Shown here: piece by piece, positions 24,348 to 32,775 of the stretch
Layout of the letters: every line of letters starts with the position of its first letter
How positions within the stretch are numbered: position 1 is the first letter of the stretch
Assembly (NCBI RefSeq): GCF_900182545.1
Contig: NZ_FXTJ01000012.1
Location: forward strand, 82,567-146,566
Direction of reading: 5' to 3'
DNA from: Geodermatophilus aquaeductus
GTDB taxonomy: Bacteria; Actinomycetota; Actinomycetes; Mycobacteriales; Geodermatophilaceae
DNA length: 64,000 bases
The notes under the pieces: generated by a model
Databases searched by the model: none
What the model saw: only the letters and a program-made list of their open reading frames with translations
What the model was told of the DNA's origin: nothing
Translations under genes and position numbers: made by a program

Positions 24348-25799
24348 ATGCCCGCGCAGTCCACCGGCGGGGGCACCGCCCCGGCCGACGGCGACCGGCC
24401 GACGCCGCGTCAGCGCCGCGACCGCACCCACTGGCTCTACATCGCGGTGATCGTCGCGGTGGCGCTCGGCATCGCCGTCGGCCTGGTGTTCCCCGACTTC
24501 GCGACCTCGCTGAAGTGGCTGGGCGACGCGTTCGTCGGGCTGATCCGGATGCTCATCGCCCCGGTCATCTTCTGCACGATCGTGCTGGGCATCGGCGCGG
24601 TCCGGAAGGCCGCGGCGGTCGGCCGGATCGGCGGCCTGACGCTGGGCTACTTCCTGCTCATGTCCACCGTGGCGCTGGCCATCGGCCTGGTGGTGGGCAA
24701 CCTGCTGCACCCCGGTGACGGCCTGGAGCTGTCCGAGGAGCTGCGCGGCCGCGGGTCGGAGCTGGCCGAGACCGCCGAGGAGAGCGGCGGCACGGCCGAC
24801 TTCCTGCTGGGCCTGATCCCGGAGACGCTGGTCTCCGCGCTCACCGACGGCTCGGTGCTGCAGGCGCTGCTCGTGGCGCTGCTGGCCGGGTTCGCCATCC
24901 AGGCGATGGGGGCGTCCGGGGAGCCGATCCTGCGCGCCGTCGGGTACTTCCAGAAGCTTGTCTTCCGGATCCTGGCGATGGTCATGTGGGTGGCGCCGAT
25001 CGGCGCGTTCGGCGCCATCGCCGCGGTGGTCGGCGAGACCGGCGTCGACGCGCTGAAGAGCCTCGCGGTGATCATGTTCGGCTTCTACGCCACCTGCGCG
25101 GTGTTCGTGTTCGTCGTCCTGGGGCTGATCCTGCGGCTGGTGGCCAAGCTCAACGTCTTCCGGCTGCTCCGGTACCTCGGCCGGGAGTTCCTGCTCATCC
25201 TGTCGACGTCGTCGTCGGAGACGGCGCTGCCGCGGCTGATCGCCAAGATGGAGCACGCGGGCGTCAGCCAGTCCGTCGCCGGGATCGTGGTGCCGACCGG
25301 CTACTCCTTCAACCTCGACGGCACCGCCATCTACCTGACGATGGCCTCGCTGTTCATCGCCGAGGCCCTCGGCGACCCGCTGTCGATCGGCGAGCAGATC
25401 GGCCTGCTCGCGTTCATGATCATCGCCTCGAAGGGCGCCGCCGGGGTCACCGGCGCGGGCCTGGCCACCCTGGCCGGCGGCCTGTCTGCCCACCGGCCCG
25501 AGCTGCTCGACGGCGTCGGCCTCATCGTGGGCATCGACCGCTTCATGTCCGAGGCGCGGGCGCTGACCAACTTCGCCGGCAACGCCGTCGCCACCGTCCT
25601 GGTGGCCACGTGGACCCGGCAGCTGGACCGCGACCAGCTCGAGGCGGCGCTGTCGGGGCGGGCCCCGTTCGACGAGGCGCGCATGCTCGACGACCACGGC
25701 GGCGGCGCCGGCCTGCCGGACGACGCCACGAGCGCCGGCCCCGGCGACCGGGACGCGAACGACTCGCTGCGCTCGCTGGCCGAGAGCTCGAAGCGGTAG
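24348..25799 (+). CDS. DctA-type dicarboxylate/amino acid:cation symporter
   Basis: Sodium- or proton-coupled symporter of 483 aa in the inner membrane (DAACS family). Eight transmembrane helices and two re-entrant loops are suggested by the hydrophobic profile. Diagnostic motifs are the serine-rich loop STSSSETALPRL, NLDGTAIYLTM and DRFMSEARALTNFAGNAV. C4-dicarboxylates such as succinate or glutamate-type amino acids are the usual substrates. The hydrophilic N-terminal 25 residues and C-terminal 60 residues are cytosolic. GGAG at 24339 serves the ATG. The next open region is a decayed gene, so it is probably monocistronic. Confidence 0.93.
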   Translation: MPAQSTGGGTAPADGDRPTPRQRRDRTHWLYIAVIVAVALGIAVGLVFPDFATSLKWLGDAFVGLIRMLIAPVIFCTIVLGIGAVRKAAAVGRIGGLTLGYFLLMSTVALAIGLVVGNLLHPGDGLELSEELRGRGSELAETAEESGGTADFLLGLIPETLVSALTDGSVLQALLVALLAGFAIQAMGASGEPILRAVGYFQKLVFRILAMVMWVAPIGAFGAIAAVVGETGVDALKSLAVIMFGFYATCAVFVFVVLGLILRLVAKLNVFRLLRYLGREFLLILSTSSSETALPRLIAKMEHAGVSQSVAGIVVPTGYSFNLDGTAIYLTMASLFIAEALGDPLSIGEQIGLLAFMIIASKGAAGVTGAGLATLAGGLSAHRPELLDGVGLIVGIDRFMSEARALTNFAGNAVATVLVATWTRQLDRDQLEAALSGRAPFDEARMLDDHGGGAGLPDDATSAGPGDRDANDSLRSLAESSKR

Positions 25800-26213
25800 C
25801 CGCGGGTCCCCGCTGGCCCGACGACGCCGCCGGGCTCGCCGCCGAGCAGGACCGGCTGGCCGCGCTCCGGCCGCCGCCGTGGGTGCCGCCCGCGGGTGCG
25901 CTCGTCGGCGCGGTGGGCGCGGTCGAGGACGGGGGCGGGCTGGTGGTGGCGGCCGTGGCGGGCGGCGCGGTCGCGGTCGTGCACGGCCCCGCCCCCGGCC
26001 CCTACTCCCCCGCGCAGCTGGCCCTGCGCGAGGGGCCGCTGCTGGCCGCCGCGGTGTCGGCGCTGGCGGGGCGACCCGACGTCGTGCTGGTCGGGGCGGC
26101 GGGCCGGGACCACCCGCGCCGCGCCGGGCTCGCCCTGCACCTCGGTGCAGTCCTGGACCTGCCCACGGTCGGCGTGACCGACCGCCTGAGCGCCCTCGCT
26201 GCGCCCGCCCGCG
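25796..26213 (+). pseudogene. Decayed endonuclease V remnant
   Basis: The reading frame after the DctA stop resembles endonuclease V: the N-terminal WPDDAAGLAAEQDRLAAL, the pocket LALREGP, and HPRRAGLALHLGAVLDL followed by PTVGV. However, two catalytic Asp positions are changed (the strand expected to read VGVD reads VGAVG, and the VDG-x-G motif reads VGAAG). The C-terminal third is missing and replaced by sequence containing direct repeats of GTGTGCAC, and no start codon is found. The frame runs open but into non-homologous sequence. I therefore call it a pseudogene; a moonlighting fragment is less likely. Confidence 0.65.
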
Positions 26214-26288
26214 GGGTGTGCACGCAGCGTCGACGGCGGCCGTCCGGGAGCGCGCCGTGTGCACCCAGCGCGGCGCGCCGGCTCGCGG

Positions 26289-27893
26289 TCAGCCGTGCCA
26301 GGCGTGGCCGTGGGTGTGCACGCCATCGGGGCCGTGCCGCTCGTCGGGCACGGGGCTGCCGTCGTCGGCCACGTCCCCGGCGTCCGCGGCGTCCTCGGCG
26401 CGGTTGCGGCGCAGGTCGACCACGCCGAGCGCCAGGGCGGCCAGCGCGCCCACCACCGACACCGCCAGGCCCGCGGCCGCCGCGGCCGGGTAGTCCTCGC
26501 CGGTCGCCGAGAGGACGAGGTGGAACAGGCCGGGCAGCGCCGCGGTGCCGATGGCCGCGCCGAAGCGCTGCGCCGTCTGCAGCCCGCCGCCGGCCGAGCC
26601 GGCCATCGCCACCGGCACGTCGCGCAGGGTCATCGTGATGTTCGGCGAGATGACGAACCCGCCGCCGATGCCGCCCACGAGCAGCGCCGGCGCGATCGCC
26701 CACCCGGCGGCCGACGGCGGCACCAGCAGCAGGACGACGGCCGCGGCGGTGAGCCCGACGACGACGCCGGCCAGCCCGAGCACGGTGAGCCTCCGCCCGT
26801 ACCGCTCGACGAGCCGCCCCGCGACGACGGCCGCCGACGCCGACCCGAGGGCGAACGGCGTCACGGCCAGCCCCGACTGCAGCGGGGTGTAGCCCAGCCC
26901 GGTCTGGAAGAACAGCGCGAACACCAGCCAGATGCCGCTGAAGCCGACGAAGTACACGGTGCCCAGCGCCGCGCCGATGCCGTAGCCGCGGGTCTGGGTC
27001 ACCAGCCGCGGGTCGAACACCGGCTGCCCGTCGTGGGCCACGACCCGCCGCTCCCAGGCGACGAACGCCGCCACCAGGACCGCCCCGACGAGGAAGAGCC
27101 ACCACAGCCGCGACAGCCCGCCGGACTCCGCCTGCACCAGCGGGAAGAGCACGGCCAAGGCGCCGGCGCCGAGCAGCAGCACCCCGACGACGTCGATCCG
27201 CCCGCGCCCGCCGCCCCCGCCGCGGGGCAGCAGCCGCAGGGCCAGCAGGAACGCCACGACGCCGATCGGCACGTTGACGTAGAACAGCCACCGCCAGCCG
27301 CCGGGACCGTCCGCGAGACCGAGGATGGCGCCGCCGACGACCGGGCCGACGGCGGTCGAGATGCCGACCGTGGCCCCGAACAGCCCGAACGCCCGCCCGC
27401 GCTCGCCGCCGCGGAACAGCTGCTGGATCAGTGCGGAGTTCTGCGGCGCGAGGCACCCGGCGGCCAGCCCCTGCACGAGCCGGGCGGCGACCAGCCACGC
27501 CACCGACGGCGCCGCCCCGGCCGCGGCGCTGGCGAGCACGAAGCCGGCCAGCCCGATGAGGAACAGCCGCCGCCGGCCGAAGGCGTCCCCGAGCCGGCCT
27601 GCGGGCACCAGCATCAGCCCGAAGGTCAGCGCGTAGCCCGACACCACCCACTGCACGGTCGCCGGGGTGGCGGCGAGGTCGCGCTGCAGGGAGGGCAGCG
27701 CCACCGACACGATGCTCACGTCGAGCAGGCTCATGAAGCCGACGACGAGGGTGACCGACAGCGCGCTCCACCGCTTGGGGTCCGGGCGGTACTCCTCGGC
27801 GGCGGACTGCTCCCGCAGCGAGCTCGGGGCGGGGTCGGTCGCGGAGCGGGGAGGCACGACGGAGTGCCCTACCCGGTGGTGCGCGACCGACAC
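26289..27893 (-). CDS. DHA2-family MFS drug/metabolite exporter
   Basis: Proton-driven efflux pump of 534 aa with 14 predicted transmembrane helices, as in the EmrB/QacA group. Motifs: LLDVSIVSVALPSLQ in helix one, GRLGDAFGRRR in the helix 2-3 loop, and the antiporter motif C-like GPVVGGAILG in helix five. Two GTG starts are possible (27893 or 27857). The C-terminal tail after the last helix is hydrophilic and His-rich (THGHAWHG), which could bind metal. No local regulator is linked beyond the TetR at 28379, which may control this gene and RidA together. Confidence 0.9.
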   Translation of the reverse strand: MSVAHHRVGHSVVPPRSATDPAPSSLREQSAAEEYRPDPKRWSALSVTLVVGFMSLLDVSIVSVALPSLQRDLAATPATVQWVVSGYALTFGLMLVPAGRLGDAFGRRRLFLIGLAGFVLASAAAGAAPSVAWLVAARLVQGLAAGCLAPQNSALIQQLFRGGERGRAFGLFGATVGISTAVGPVVGGAILGLADGPGGWRWLFYVNVPIGVVAFLLALRLLPRGGGGGRGRIDVVGVLLLGAGALAVLFPLVQAESGGLSRLWWLFLVGAVLVAAFVAWERRVVAHDGQPVFDPRLVTQTRGYGIGAALGTVYFVGFSGIWLVFALFFQTGLGYTPLQSGLAVTPFALGSASAAVVAGRLVERYGRRLTVLGLAGVVVGLTAAAVVLLLVPPSAAGWAIAPALLVGGIGGGFVISPNITMTLRDVPVAMAGSAGGGLQTAQRFGAAIGTAALPGLFHLVLSATGEDYPAAAAAGLAVSVVGALAALALGVVDLRRNRAEDAADAGDVADDGSPVPDERHGPDGVHTHGHAWHG

Positions 27894-27911
27894 CCGCCGG
27901 TGCCGGTGCGC

Positions 27912-28319
27912 TCAGTCCAGGACGGCGGTGGCGTCGACCTCGATGAGCAGGTCGGGCTCACCGAGCGCGGCCACCGGGAGGAGCGTGATCGGCCGGGTGA
28001 GGTCGCGGCCCAGGCGCGCGGCGGCCCGCCCCACGCCCTCACCGAGCGCCGGCAGCTTGTCCGGGCCCCAGTCGACGACGTAGAGCACGAGCTTGGCGAC
28101 GTCGTCGAACGTGCCGCCGACCGCCTCCAGCGCGGTCGCCACGTTGAGCAACGCCTGCTCGGCCTGTGCCGCGAGGTCGCCGGCGCCGACGGGCTCGCCC
28201 TCGGCGGTGCGGGCCACCTGGCCGGCGAGGTAGACGGTGCGGCTGCCGCGGGCGACGGCCATCTGGCGGTAGATGCCGGGGACGGGCAGGCCGGGCGGGT
28301 CGATGCACTCGACGGTCAC
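27912..28319 (-). CDS. RidA-family (YjgF/UK114) protein
   Basis: Chorismate-mutase-like trimeric protein of 135 aa. RidA proteins hydrolyse reactive enamines and imines. Family elements are VYLAGQVART, AALGEPDLLIEVDATAV and the central ALLNVATALEAVG helix. The Arg normally found in the PARxxV motif of true RidA is not obvious (TRPITLLPV occupies that place), so it may be one of the Rid subgroups with another activity. GAGGAG precedes the GTG start. It is divergent from the TetR gene, with a palindromic operator between them, and its stop is 19 nt before the MFS gene on the same strand. Confidence 0.88.
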   Translation of the reverse strand: MTVECIDPPGLPVPGIYRQMAVARGSRTVYLAGQVARTAEGEPVGAGDLAAQAEQALLNVATALEAVGGTFDDVAKLVLYVVDWGPDKLPALGEGVGRAAARLGRDLTRPITLLPVAALGEPDLLIEVDATAVLD

Positions 28320-28349
28320 GACGACTCCTCTGGGGTGGTGGGAGCTGAA

Positions 28350-28366
28350 CCATAGCGTTGCTATGG
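28350..28366. promoter_or_regulatory. TetR-type operator between ridA-like and tetR genes
   Basis: CCATAGC-GTT-GCTATGG is a perfect inverted repeat of 7-bp arms with a 3-nt centre, A/T-rich against its surroundings and placed in the 59-bp divergent gap. It covers the region just upstream of the TetR -10 box. Confidence 0.7.
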
Positions 28367-28372
28367 CATGAT
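28367..28372 (+). promoter_or_regulatory. -10 box of a leaderless promoter for the TetR gene
   Basis: CATGAT is 6 nt before the GTG at 28379 and directly adjoins the operator, so bound repressor would block it. Confidence 0.45.
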
Positions 28373-28378
28373 GGTCCA

Positions 28379-28990
28379 GTGCCCCGACGACCCGATCCCG
28401 CGGTCCGTCTGCTCCTCGTCGAGCGGGCCGCCCGGATGCTCGCCGCCCGCGAGCCGGTGACCCTGCGCGCGCTGGTGGAGGGCACCGGCGCCTCGACCAT
28501 GGCCGTCTACACGCACTTCGGCGGGATGCCCGGGCTGTGGAGCGCCGTGCGGCAGGAGGGCTTCACCCGCCTGGCCGCCCGGCTGGCCGCCGTCCCCCGC
28601 ACCGACGACGCGGTGCACGACCTCGCCGCCCTGGGTGTGGCCTACGCCCGCAGCGCCCTGGAGCACCCGGAGCTCTACCGCGCCATGTTCGACGCGCGCG
28701 CCGACCTCGCCGACGAGGCCGCCGCCGACGCCGCCTTCGACCGGCTGGTCGACGCCGCGGCCCGGGCGCGCGAGGAGGGCCGGCTGGACCCCGGCACCGA
28801 CCCGCGCACGCTGGCCACCCAGGTGTGGGCCGCCGGGCACGGGCTGGTGTCGCTGGTCGTGCAGGGCGTGCTGCCCGCCGAGGTCCTCGCGCCGCTGGCC
28901 ACCGGCACGACCGCCGCCCTGCTGACCGCCGCTGGCGACGACGCCGGGCGCTGCCGCGCCTCGGTGGAGCGGGCGTGGGCGGCCGGCTGA
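28379..28990 (+). CDS. TetR-family regulator with WHG-type C-terminal domain
   Basis: Repressor of 203 aa. The helix-turn-helix is TLRALVEGTGASTMAVYTHFGG, the usual TetR pattern ending in a Tyr-Thr-His-Phe recognition helix. The ligand domain contains YARSALEHPELYRAMF, typical of the TetR_C_33 (WHG) group. GTG at 28379 was chosen because the only ATG nearby (28371) is out of frame and the -10 spacing fits. It probably represses the divergent RidA-like gene, possibly the MFS pump behind it, and itself through the operator at 28350. Confidence 0.92.
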   Translation: MPRRPDPAVRLLLVERAARMLAAREPVTLRALVEGTGASTMAVYTHFGGMPGLWSAVRQEGFTRLAARLAAVPRTDDAVHDLAALGVAYARSALEHPELYRAMFDARADLADEAAADAAFDRLVDAAARAREEGRLDPGTDPRTLATQVWAAGHGLVSLVVQGVLPAEVLAPLATGTTAALLTAAGDDAGRCRASVERAWAAG

Positions 28991-29030
28991 CGGCGCAAGA
29001 ACGGTCGGGCGCGGGAGGCCGCCGGGTCGC

Positions 29031-29036
29031 CATGAT
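29031..29036 (+). promoter_or_regulatory. -10 box of a leaderless promoter for the AraC-DinB gene
   Basis: CATGAT then 6 nt then GTG at 29043, the same arrangement as at 28367. Confidence 0.45.
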
Positions 29037-29042
29037 CGTCGT

Positions 29043-29966
29043 GTGACGCCACCCGGCCGCGACCGCCTCCGCGAACTGCTCGACGCCGTCCTCGACGAGG
29101 ACAACCGGACGCTCTCCGACATGGCCGGGGACGCCTACGCCTCGCCGTTCCACTTCAGCCGGCAGGTGTCCGGCGGCGCCGGGGAGTCCCCGGTGGCGCT
29201 GCGCCGCCGGGTCGTCCTCGAGCGCGCCGCCTGGCAGCTGCGGCAGGGCGCCAGCGTCACCGACACCGCCTTCGCCGCGGGCTACGAGTCGGTCGAGGGC
29301 TTCAGCCGCGCCTTCGCCCGCGCCTACGGCCGCAGCCCCGGCTCGGTGGCGGCGGGCACCGGCGCGCGCGACGCCCACTGGCTGCCCGCGCCCAACGGGA
29401 TCCACTTCCACCCTCCGTCGTCGCTGTGGGTGTCCGACGAGCCGGCCCGCCGCGGCGGCGACGAGGTCACCGCCCTGCTGGTGCACCACGGCGTCGAGGA
29501 CACCCGGGCCCTGCTGGAGCTGGCCAAGGGCCTGCCCGAGGAGGAGTACCGGCGGGTGCGGGCACCGGGGCTGTCGGTGCTGCCCTGGGACGGCGCCGAG
29601 GAGACCCTGGCCGCCCTCCTGGACACCCTCGTCTGGACGACGGAGGTCTGGGTGGCCTCGCTCGAGGGCGGCGAGGAACCGACCCGCGGCGCCGACGACG
29701 CGGCGTCGCTGGTGGACCGGCACGACGCCGTCGCGCCGCGCTGGCTGGCCGCCGTCCGCGAGATCGCCCGCCGCAGCGCCTGGGGCGACCGGCTGGTCGA
29801 CGCGCTGTGCGAGCCGCCGGAGAGCTTCGTCCTCGGCAGCGTCGTCGCGCACGTCCTCACGTTCTCCGCGCACCGCCGGCTGCTGGCCCGGCACTGGCTG
29901 CGCGAGGCCGGTGTCGAGGTCGACACCGGCGACCCCATCGACTGGCTCCGCAGGAGGGACCGATGA
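29043..29966 (+). CDS. AraC-type HTH fused to a DinB-like domain
   Basis: Protein of 307 aa. The N-terminal 100 residues form an AraC DNA-binding domain (TLSDMAGDAYASPFHFSRQ and VTDTAFAAGYESVEGFSRAF followed by YGRSPGS). The rest is a helical DinB-superfamily domain with possible metal His residues at ATALLVHHGVED-like and SVVAHVLTFSAHRRLL positions. Such fusions pair DNA binding with a thiol- or metal-sensing module. Its stop overlaps the start of the DHFR-family gene as ATGA, so both are one operon. Ligand unknown. Confidence 0.88.
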   Translation: MTPPGRDRLRELLDAVLDEDNRTLSDMAGDAYASPFHFSRQVSGGAGESPVALRRRVVLERAAWQLRQGASVTDTAFAAGYESVEGFSRAFARAYGRSPGSVAAGTGARDAHWLPAPNGIHFHPPSSLWVSDEPARRGGDEVTALLVHHGVEDTRALLELAKGLPEEEYRRVRAPGLSVLPWDGAEETLAALLDTLVWTTEVWVASLEGGEEPTRGADDAASLVDRHDAVAPRWLAAVREIARRSAWGDRLVDALCEPPESFVLGSVVAHVLTFSAHRRLLARHWLREAGVEVDTGDPIDWLRRRDR

Positions 29967-30505
29967 CCCGCACCGTCTACTACACCGCCACCACCCTCGA
30001 CGGCTTCATCGCCAGCGCCGAGCACTCACTGGACTGGCTGCTCACGCGCGAGGCCGACCACGAGGGGGCGACCGGCTACAAGGCGTTCGAGAAGACCGTC
30101 GGCTCGCTGGTCATGGGCGCCTCGACCTACGAGTGGGTGCAGCGGCAGGGCGAGGACTGGGCCTACGACCAGCCGGCCTGGGTGCTCACGCACCGGCGGC
30201 TGACGCCGTACGAGGGCCGTGACATCCGGTTCACCGCCGCCGACACCGCCGACGACCTGCGGGCGCTGCACGCGCAGATGACCGCCGCGGCGGGCGACCT
30301 CGACGTCTGGGTGGTCGGCGGCGGCCCGGTGGCCGCGCAGTTCGCCGACGCCGGGCTGCTCGACGAGGTGGTGGTCTCGATCGCGCCGGTGACGCTGGGC
30401 GCCGGGATGCCCCTGCTGCCGACGCACGTGGAGCTGGTGACCCGCGAGGTGTCGCAGAACGGCGAGTTCGCCGTCGTGCGCTACGACGTCGTCCGGCCCG
30501 GCTGA
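29963..30505 (+). CDS. Dihydrofolate-reductase-family protein (RibD_C type), first copy
   Basis: NADPH-binding protein of 180 aa of the RibD C-terminal/DHFR fold. TATTLDGFIASAEHSLDWLL and VVGGGPVAAQFADAGLLDEV are the characteristic N- and C-terminal motifs. It is too distant from FolA or RibD to infer either activity. It is coupled to the AraC-DinB gene (4-nt overlap). A second member of the same family is convergent at 30583; the two share only the fold motifs, so they are not a recent duplication. Confidence 0.87.
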   Translation: MTRTVYYTATTLDGFIASAEHSLDWLLTREADHEGATGYKAFEKTVGSLVMGASTYEWVQRQGEDWAYDQPAWVLTHRRLTPYEGRDIRFTAADTADDLRALHAQMTAAAGDLDVWVVGGGPVAAQFADAGLLDEVVVSIAPVTLGAGMPLLPTHVELVTREVSQNGEFAVVRYDVVRPG

Positions 30506-30518
30506 CCGGGCACCGCCC

Positions 30519-30582
30519 GGTCGGCATGTCGACACCTCGACGGGGCGACACCTCGACGTGCCGATCCGTCGACGTGCCGACC
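30519..30582. terminator. Inverted repeat with internal direct repeats between convergent DHFR genes
   Basis: Arms 30519-30533 and 30568-30582 pair over 15 positions (one wobble). Inside, CGACACCTCGACG occurs twice as a direct repeat (30530-30542, 30546-30558). It exactly fills the gap between two convergent stop codons, so a bidirectional terminator is likely; no U-tract is present. Confidence 0.55.
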
Positions 30583-31131
30583 TCAGCGCTCGACGCGGTA
30601 GCGGCAGTGGGTGACGCTCGGCGCGGCGACGATCCGCACCGGGGTGAGCCGCAGCCCCGGGCCGGGGCGGGCGAACAGCGGCAGGCCGTCACCGGCGACC
30701 ACGGGGACGACGTGCAGCTGCACCTCGTCGACCAGGCCCGCGGCCAGGCACTGGCGGGCGACGTCGACGCCGCCGCCGACCGCCACCCACCGCTCCCCCG
30801 CGAGCTCCGCCGCCCGCGCCACGGCCTCCGCGACGCCGGCCACGAACTCGAAGCGCACCGGCCCGGCCGGCAGCGGGTCCGGGGGCCGGTGGGTGACCAC
30901 CACGTGCGGCACGTCGTAGGGCGTCTCGTCCCAGCCCTGGGCGTCGTCGGCCTCCCCGTAGGCGTTGCGGCCGACGACGATCGCGCCGGTCTCGGCCACC
31001 ATCCCCTCGACGACGGGCCGGCTGGCCTCGGGAGGGTCGAAGAACCAGTCGTAGAGCCCGACGTCGGCCCCCTCGGGACCGCTCACCAGGCCGTCGAGGG
31101 AGACCGCCATGTCCAGCAGCACGCGCGCCAT
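30583..31131 (-). CDS. Dihydrofolate-reductase-family protein (RibD_C type), second copy
   Basis: Protein of 182 aa with the same fold: VLLDMAVSLDGLVSGPEG at the start and WVAVGGGVDVARQCLAAGLVDEV near the end. The middle segment (IVVGRNAYGEADDAQGW) matches the wide family of uncharacterised actinobacterial reductases used as deaminase/reductase-domain proteins. It converges with the first copy across the inverted repeat. Substrate unknown. Confidence 0.87.
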   Translation of the reverse strand: MARVLLDMAVSLDGLVSGPEGADVGLYDWFFDPPEASRPVVEGMVAETGAIVVGRNAYGEADDAQGWDETPYDVPHVVVTHRPPDPLPAGPVRFEFVAGVAEAVARAAELAGERWVAVGGGVDVARQCLAAGLVDEVQLHVVPVVAGDGLPLFARPGPGLRLTPVRIVAAPSVTHCRYRVER

Positions 31132-31183
31132 GCAGGGAGGACCGGCCGCGCCCGCCGGACTGAGCGGTCTCGGCGCCGGGATC

Positions 31184-31783
31184 TCAGGCGCTGCGGATCA
31201 CCGAGACGTCGAACTCCACCTGGATGCGATCGCTGACCAGCCACCCGCCCGTCTCCAGGGCCGTGTTCCAGGTCAGCCCCCAGTCGCTGCGCTTGATGGC
31301 CAACGCACCCTCGAAGCCCACCCGGGTGTTGCCGAAGGGGTCCTTCGCCGAGCCGGTCAGGGTGAACTCGACCGTCACGGGCCGGGTGACGTCGCGGATG
31401 GTGAGGTCGCCGGTGACCTCGTAGGTCTCCTCGTCGACCGGCTCGACCTCGGTGGAGGCGAACACCATCTCCGGGAAACGCTCGACGTCGAGGAAGTCCG
31501 GAGAGCGCAGGTGCGCGTCCCGGTCGGCCTGCCCGGTGTCGATGCTCGCCGTGCGGATCCGGATCGACACGCTGCTCGCCTCGGGCTTCTGCGTGTCCAG
31601 GTGGGCCTCGCCGGCGAAGTCGGTGAACGCGCCGCGGACCGTCGTCACCATCGCGTGCCGCGCCCGGATGCCGATCCGGGTGTGCGCCACGTCGATGGTG
31701 TAGTCGCCCGAGACGTCGGCCAGTGCGACCGTCGCCGCGTCGAAGTCGGTGGGGCTGCCCTCGGGTGCCCGGTGCTTCGCCAC
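31184..31783 (-). CDS. YceI-family lipid-binding protein
   Basis: Lipocalin-like protein of 199 aa. YTIDVAHTRIGIRARHAMVT at the start, VSIRIRTASIDTGQADRDAHLRS-type strands, and SDWGLTWNTALETGG near the end are all hallmarks of YceI, which binds polyisoprenoid chains in a beta-barrel. No signal peptide is visible, so this is a cytosolic member, as is usual in actinobacteria. GGGGGAAGGA lies upstream of the GTG start. It stands apart from its neighbours. Confidence 0.93.
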   Translation of the reverse strand: MAKHRAPEGSPTDFDAATVALADVSGDYTIDVAHTRIGIRARHAMVTTVRGAFTDFAGEAHLDTQKPEASSVSIRIRTASIDTGQADRDAHLRSPDFLDVERFPEMVFASTEVEPVDEETYEVTGDLTIRDVTRPVTVEFTLTGSAKDPFGNTRVGFEGALAIKRSDWGLTWNTALETGGWLVSDRIQVEFDVSVIRSA

Positions 31784-31874
31784 GTGTCCGTCCTTCCCCC
31801 TCGCAGGCCCCCCATCCTGGCCGATCAGGCCGACGGTGCCACCGCCGGGCTCCCGTGGAGCCGTCGCGGCCGGC

Positions 31875-32684
31875 TCAGCGCCCCGGCCGGAAGGGGTTGC
31901 GGCCGGGCCGGAACAGCGTCTCCTGGGTCAGGCTCGCGGCCAGCACGCCGTCGCGCGTGGTGACCGAGCCGGTGTACCAGCCGCGCCCGCCGGAGACCGT
32001 GTGCGGGACGAGGTCCATGAGCACCCAGGCGTCGAGCCGGGCCGGCCGGTGGAACCACACCGCGTGGTCCAGCGTCGGGCCGGGCGCGGCCTCGCCCTCC
32101 GGCAGCGCCGACAGGCCGGTGCCGATGTCGGACAGGTAGGTCAGCGCGCAGGCGTGCACCAGCGGGTCGTCGGGCAGCGCGACGGTCGACCGGGACCAGA
32201 ACCGGGTGGGCATGCTCGCCGCCGGCCACGGCTGGGACGGCGTCCGCCCCTCCATCGTGAACAACCGCGGCAAGGTGAACGGCGCGCACTCGGAGGGGTC
32301 CTCCGCGGCCGGGGCCGGGGCCACCTGGACGTCGGGTCCGGCGGTGGGCGCCTGGAACGACGCCGACATCGACAGCACGACCTCGCCGCCCTGCACCGCC
32401 ACCACCCGGCGGGCGGAGAACGAGCCGCCGTCGCGGTCGCGGTCGACCCGGAAGACCGTGGGCCGGGCGGCGTCGCCGCTGCGGAGGAAGTAGCCGTGCA
32501 GCGAGTGCGGCAGCCGGTCGGGCGCCACCGTGCGGCCGGCCGCGAGCAGCGCCTGGGCGGCGACCTGCCCGCCGTAGAGCGGGAACGGGTCGGTGAACAC
32601 CAGCGTGCTGCGGTAGAGGTCGCGGTCGACCTCCTCGAGCGTCAGGACGTCGAGCAGCGTGGGGTCCCCCGCGGTGGTGCTCAC
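31875..32684 (-). CDS. Acyl-CoA thioesterase II (TesB-type)
   Basis: Double-hotdog thioesterase of 269 aa that hydrolyses medium- and long-chain acyl-CoA. The N-terminal hotdog contains LYGGQVAAQALLAAGRTV and HSLHGYFLRSGDA; the C-terminal hotdog contains HACALTYLSDIGTGLSALP and LDHAVWFHRPARLDAWVLMD, where the catalytic Asp in the second domain is in ALTYLSD. GTG start with TACCCT 8 nt upstream. It points the same way as the thiolase but is separated from it by a 68-bp palindromic repeat. Confidence 0.92.
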   Translation of the reverse strand: MSTTAGDPTLLDVLTLEEVDRDLYRSTLVFTDPFPLYGGQVAAQALLAAGRTVAPDRLPHSLHGYFLRSGDAARPTVFRVDRDRDGGSFSARRVVAVQGGEVVLSMSASFQAPTAGPDVQVAPAPAAEDPSECAPFTLPRLFTMEGRTPSQPWPAASMPTRFWSRSTVALPDDPLVHACALTYLSDIGTGLSALPEGEAAPGPTLDHAVWFHRPARLDAWVLMDLVPHTVSGGRGWYTGSVTTRDGVLAASLTQETLFRPGRNPFRPGR

Positions 32685-32775
32685 GACCGGCCAGGGTAGG
32701 GACCCCCGCGGTCGCCGGTTCCCGCAGGTGCGCCGTCGGCCCCTCGGGCGCCGGTGACACGCGCCGCGACGGTCA

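Noticed and set aside
25796..26285. Functional endonuclease V
   Set aside because: Catalytic Asp positions and the C-terminal third are missing and no start codon is seen.
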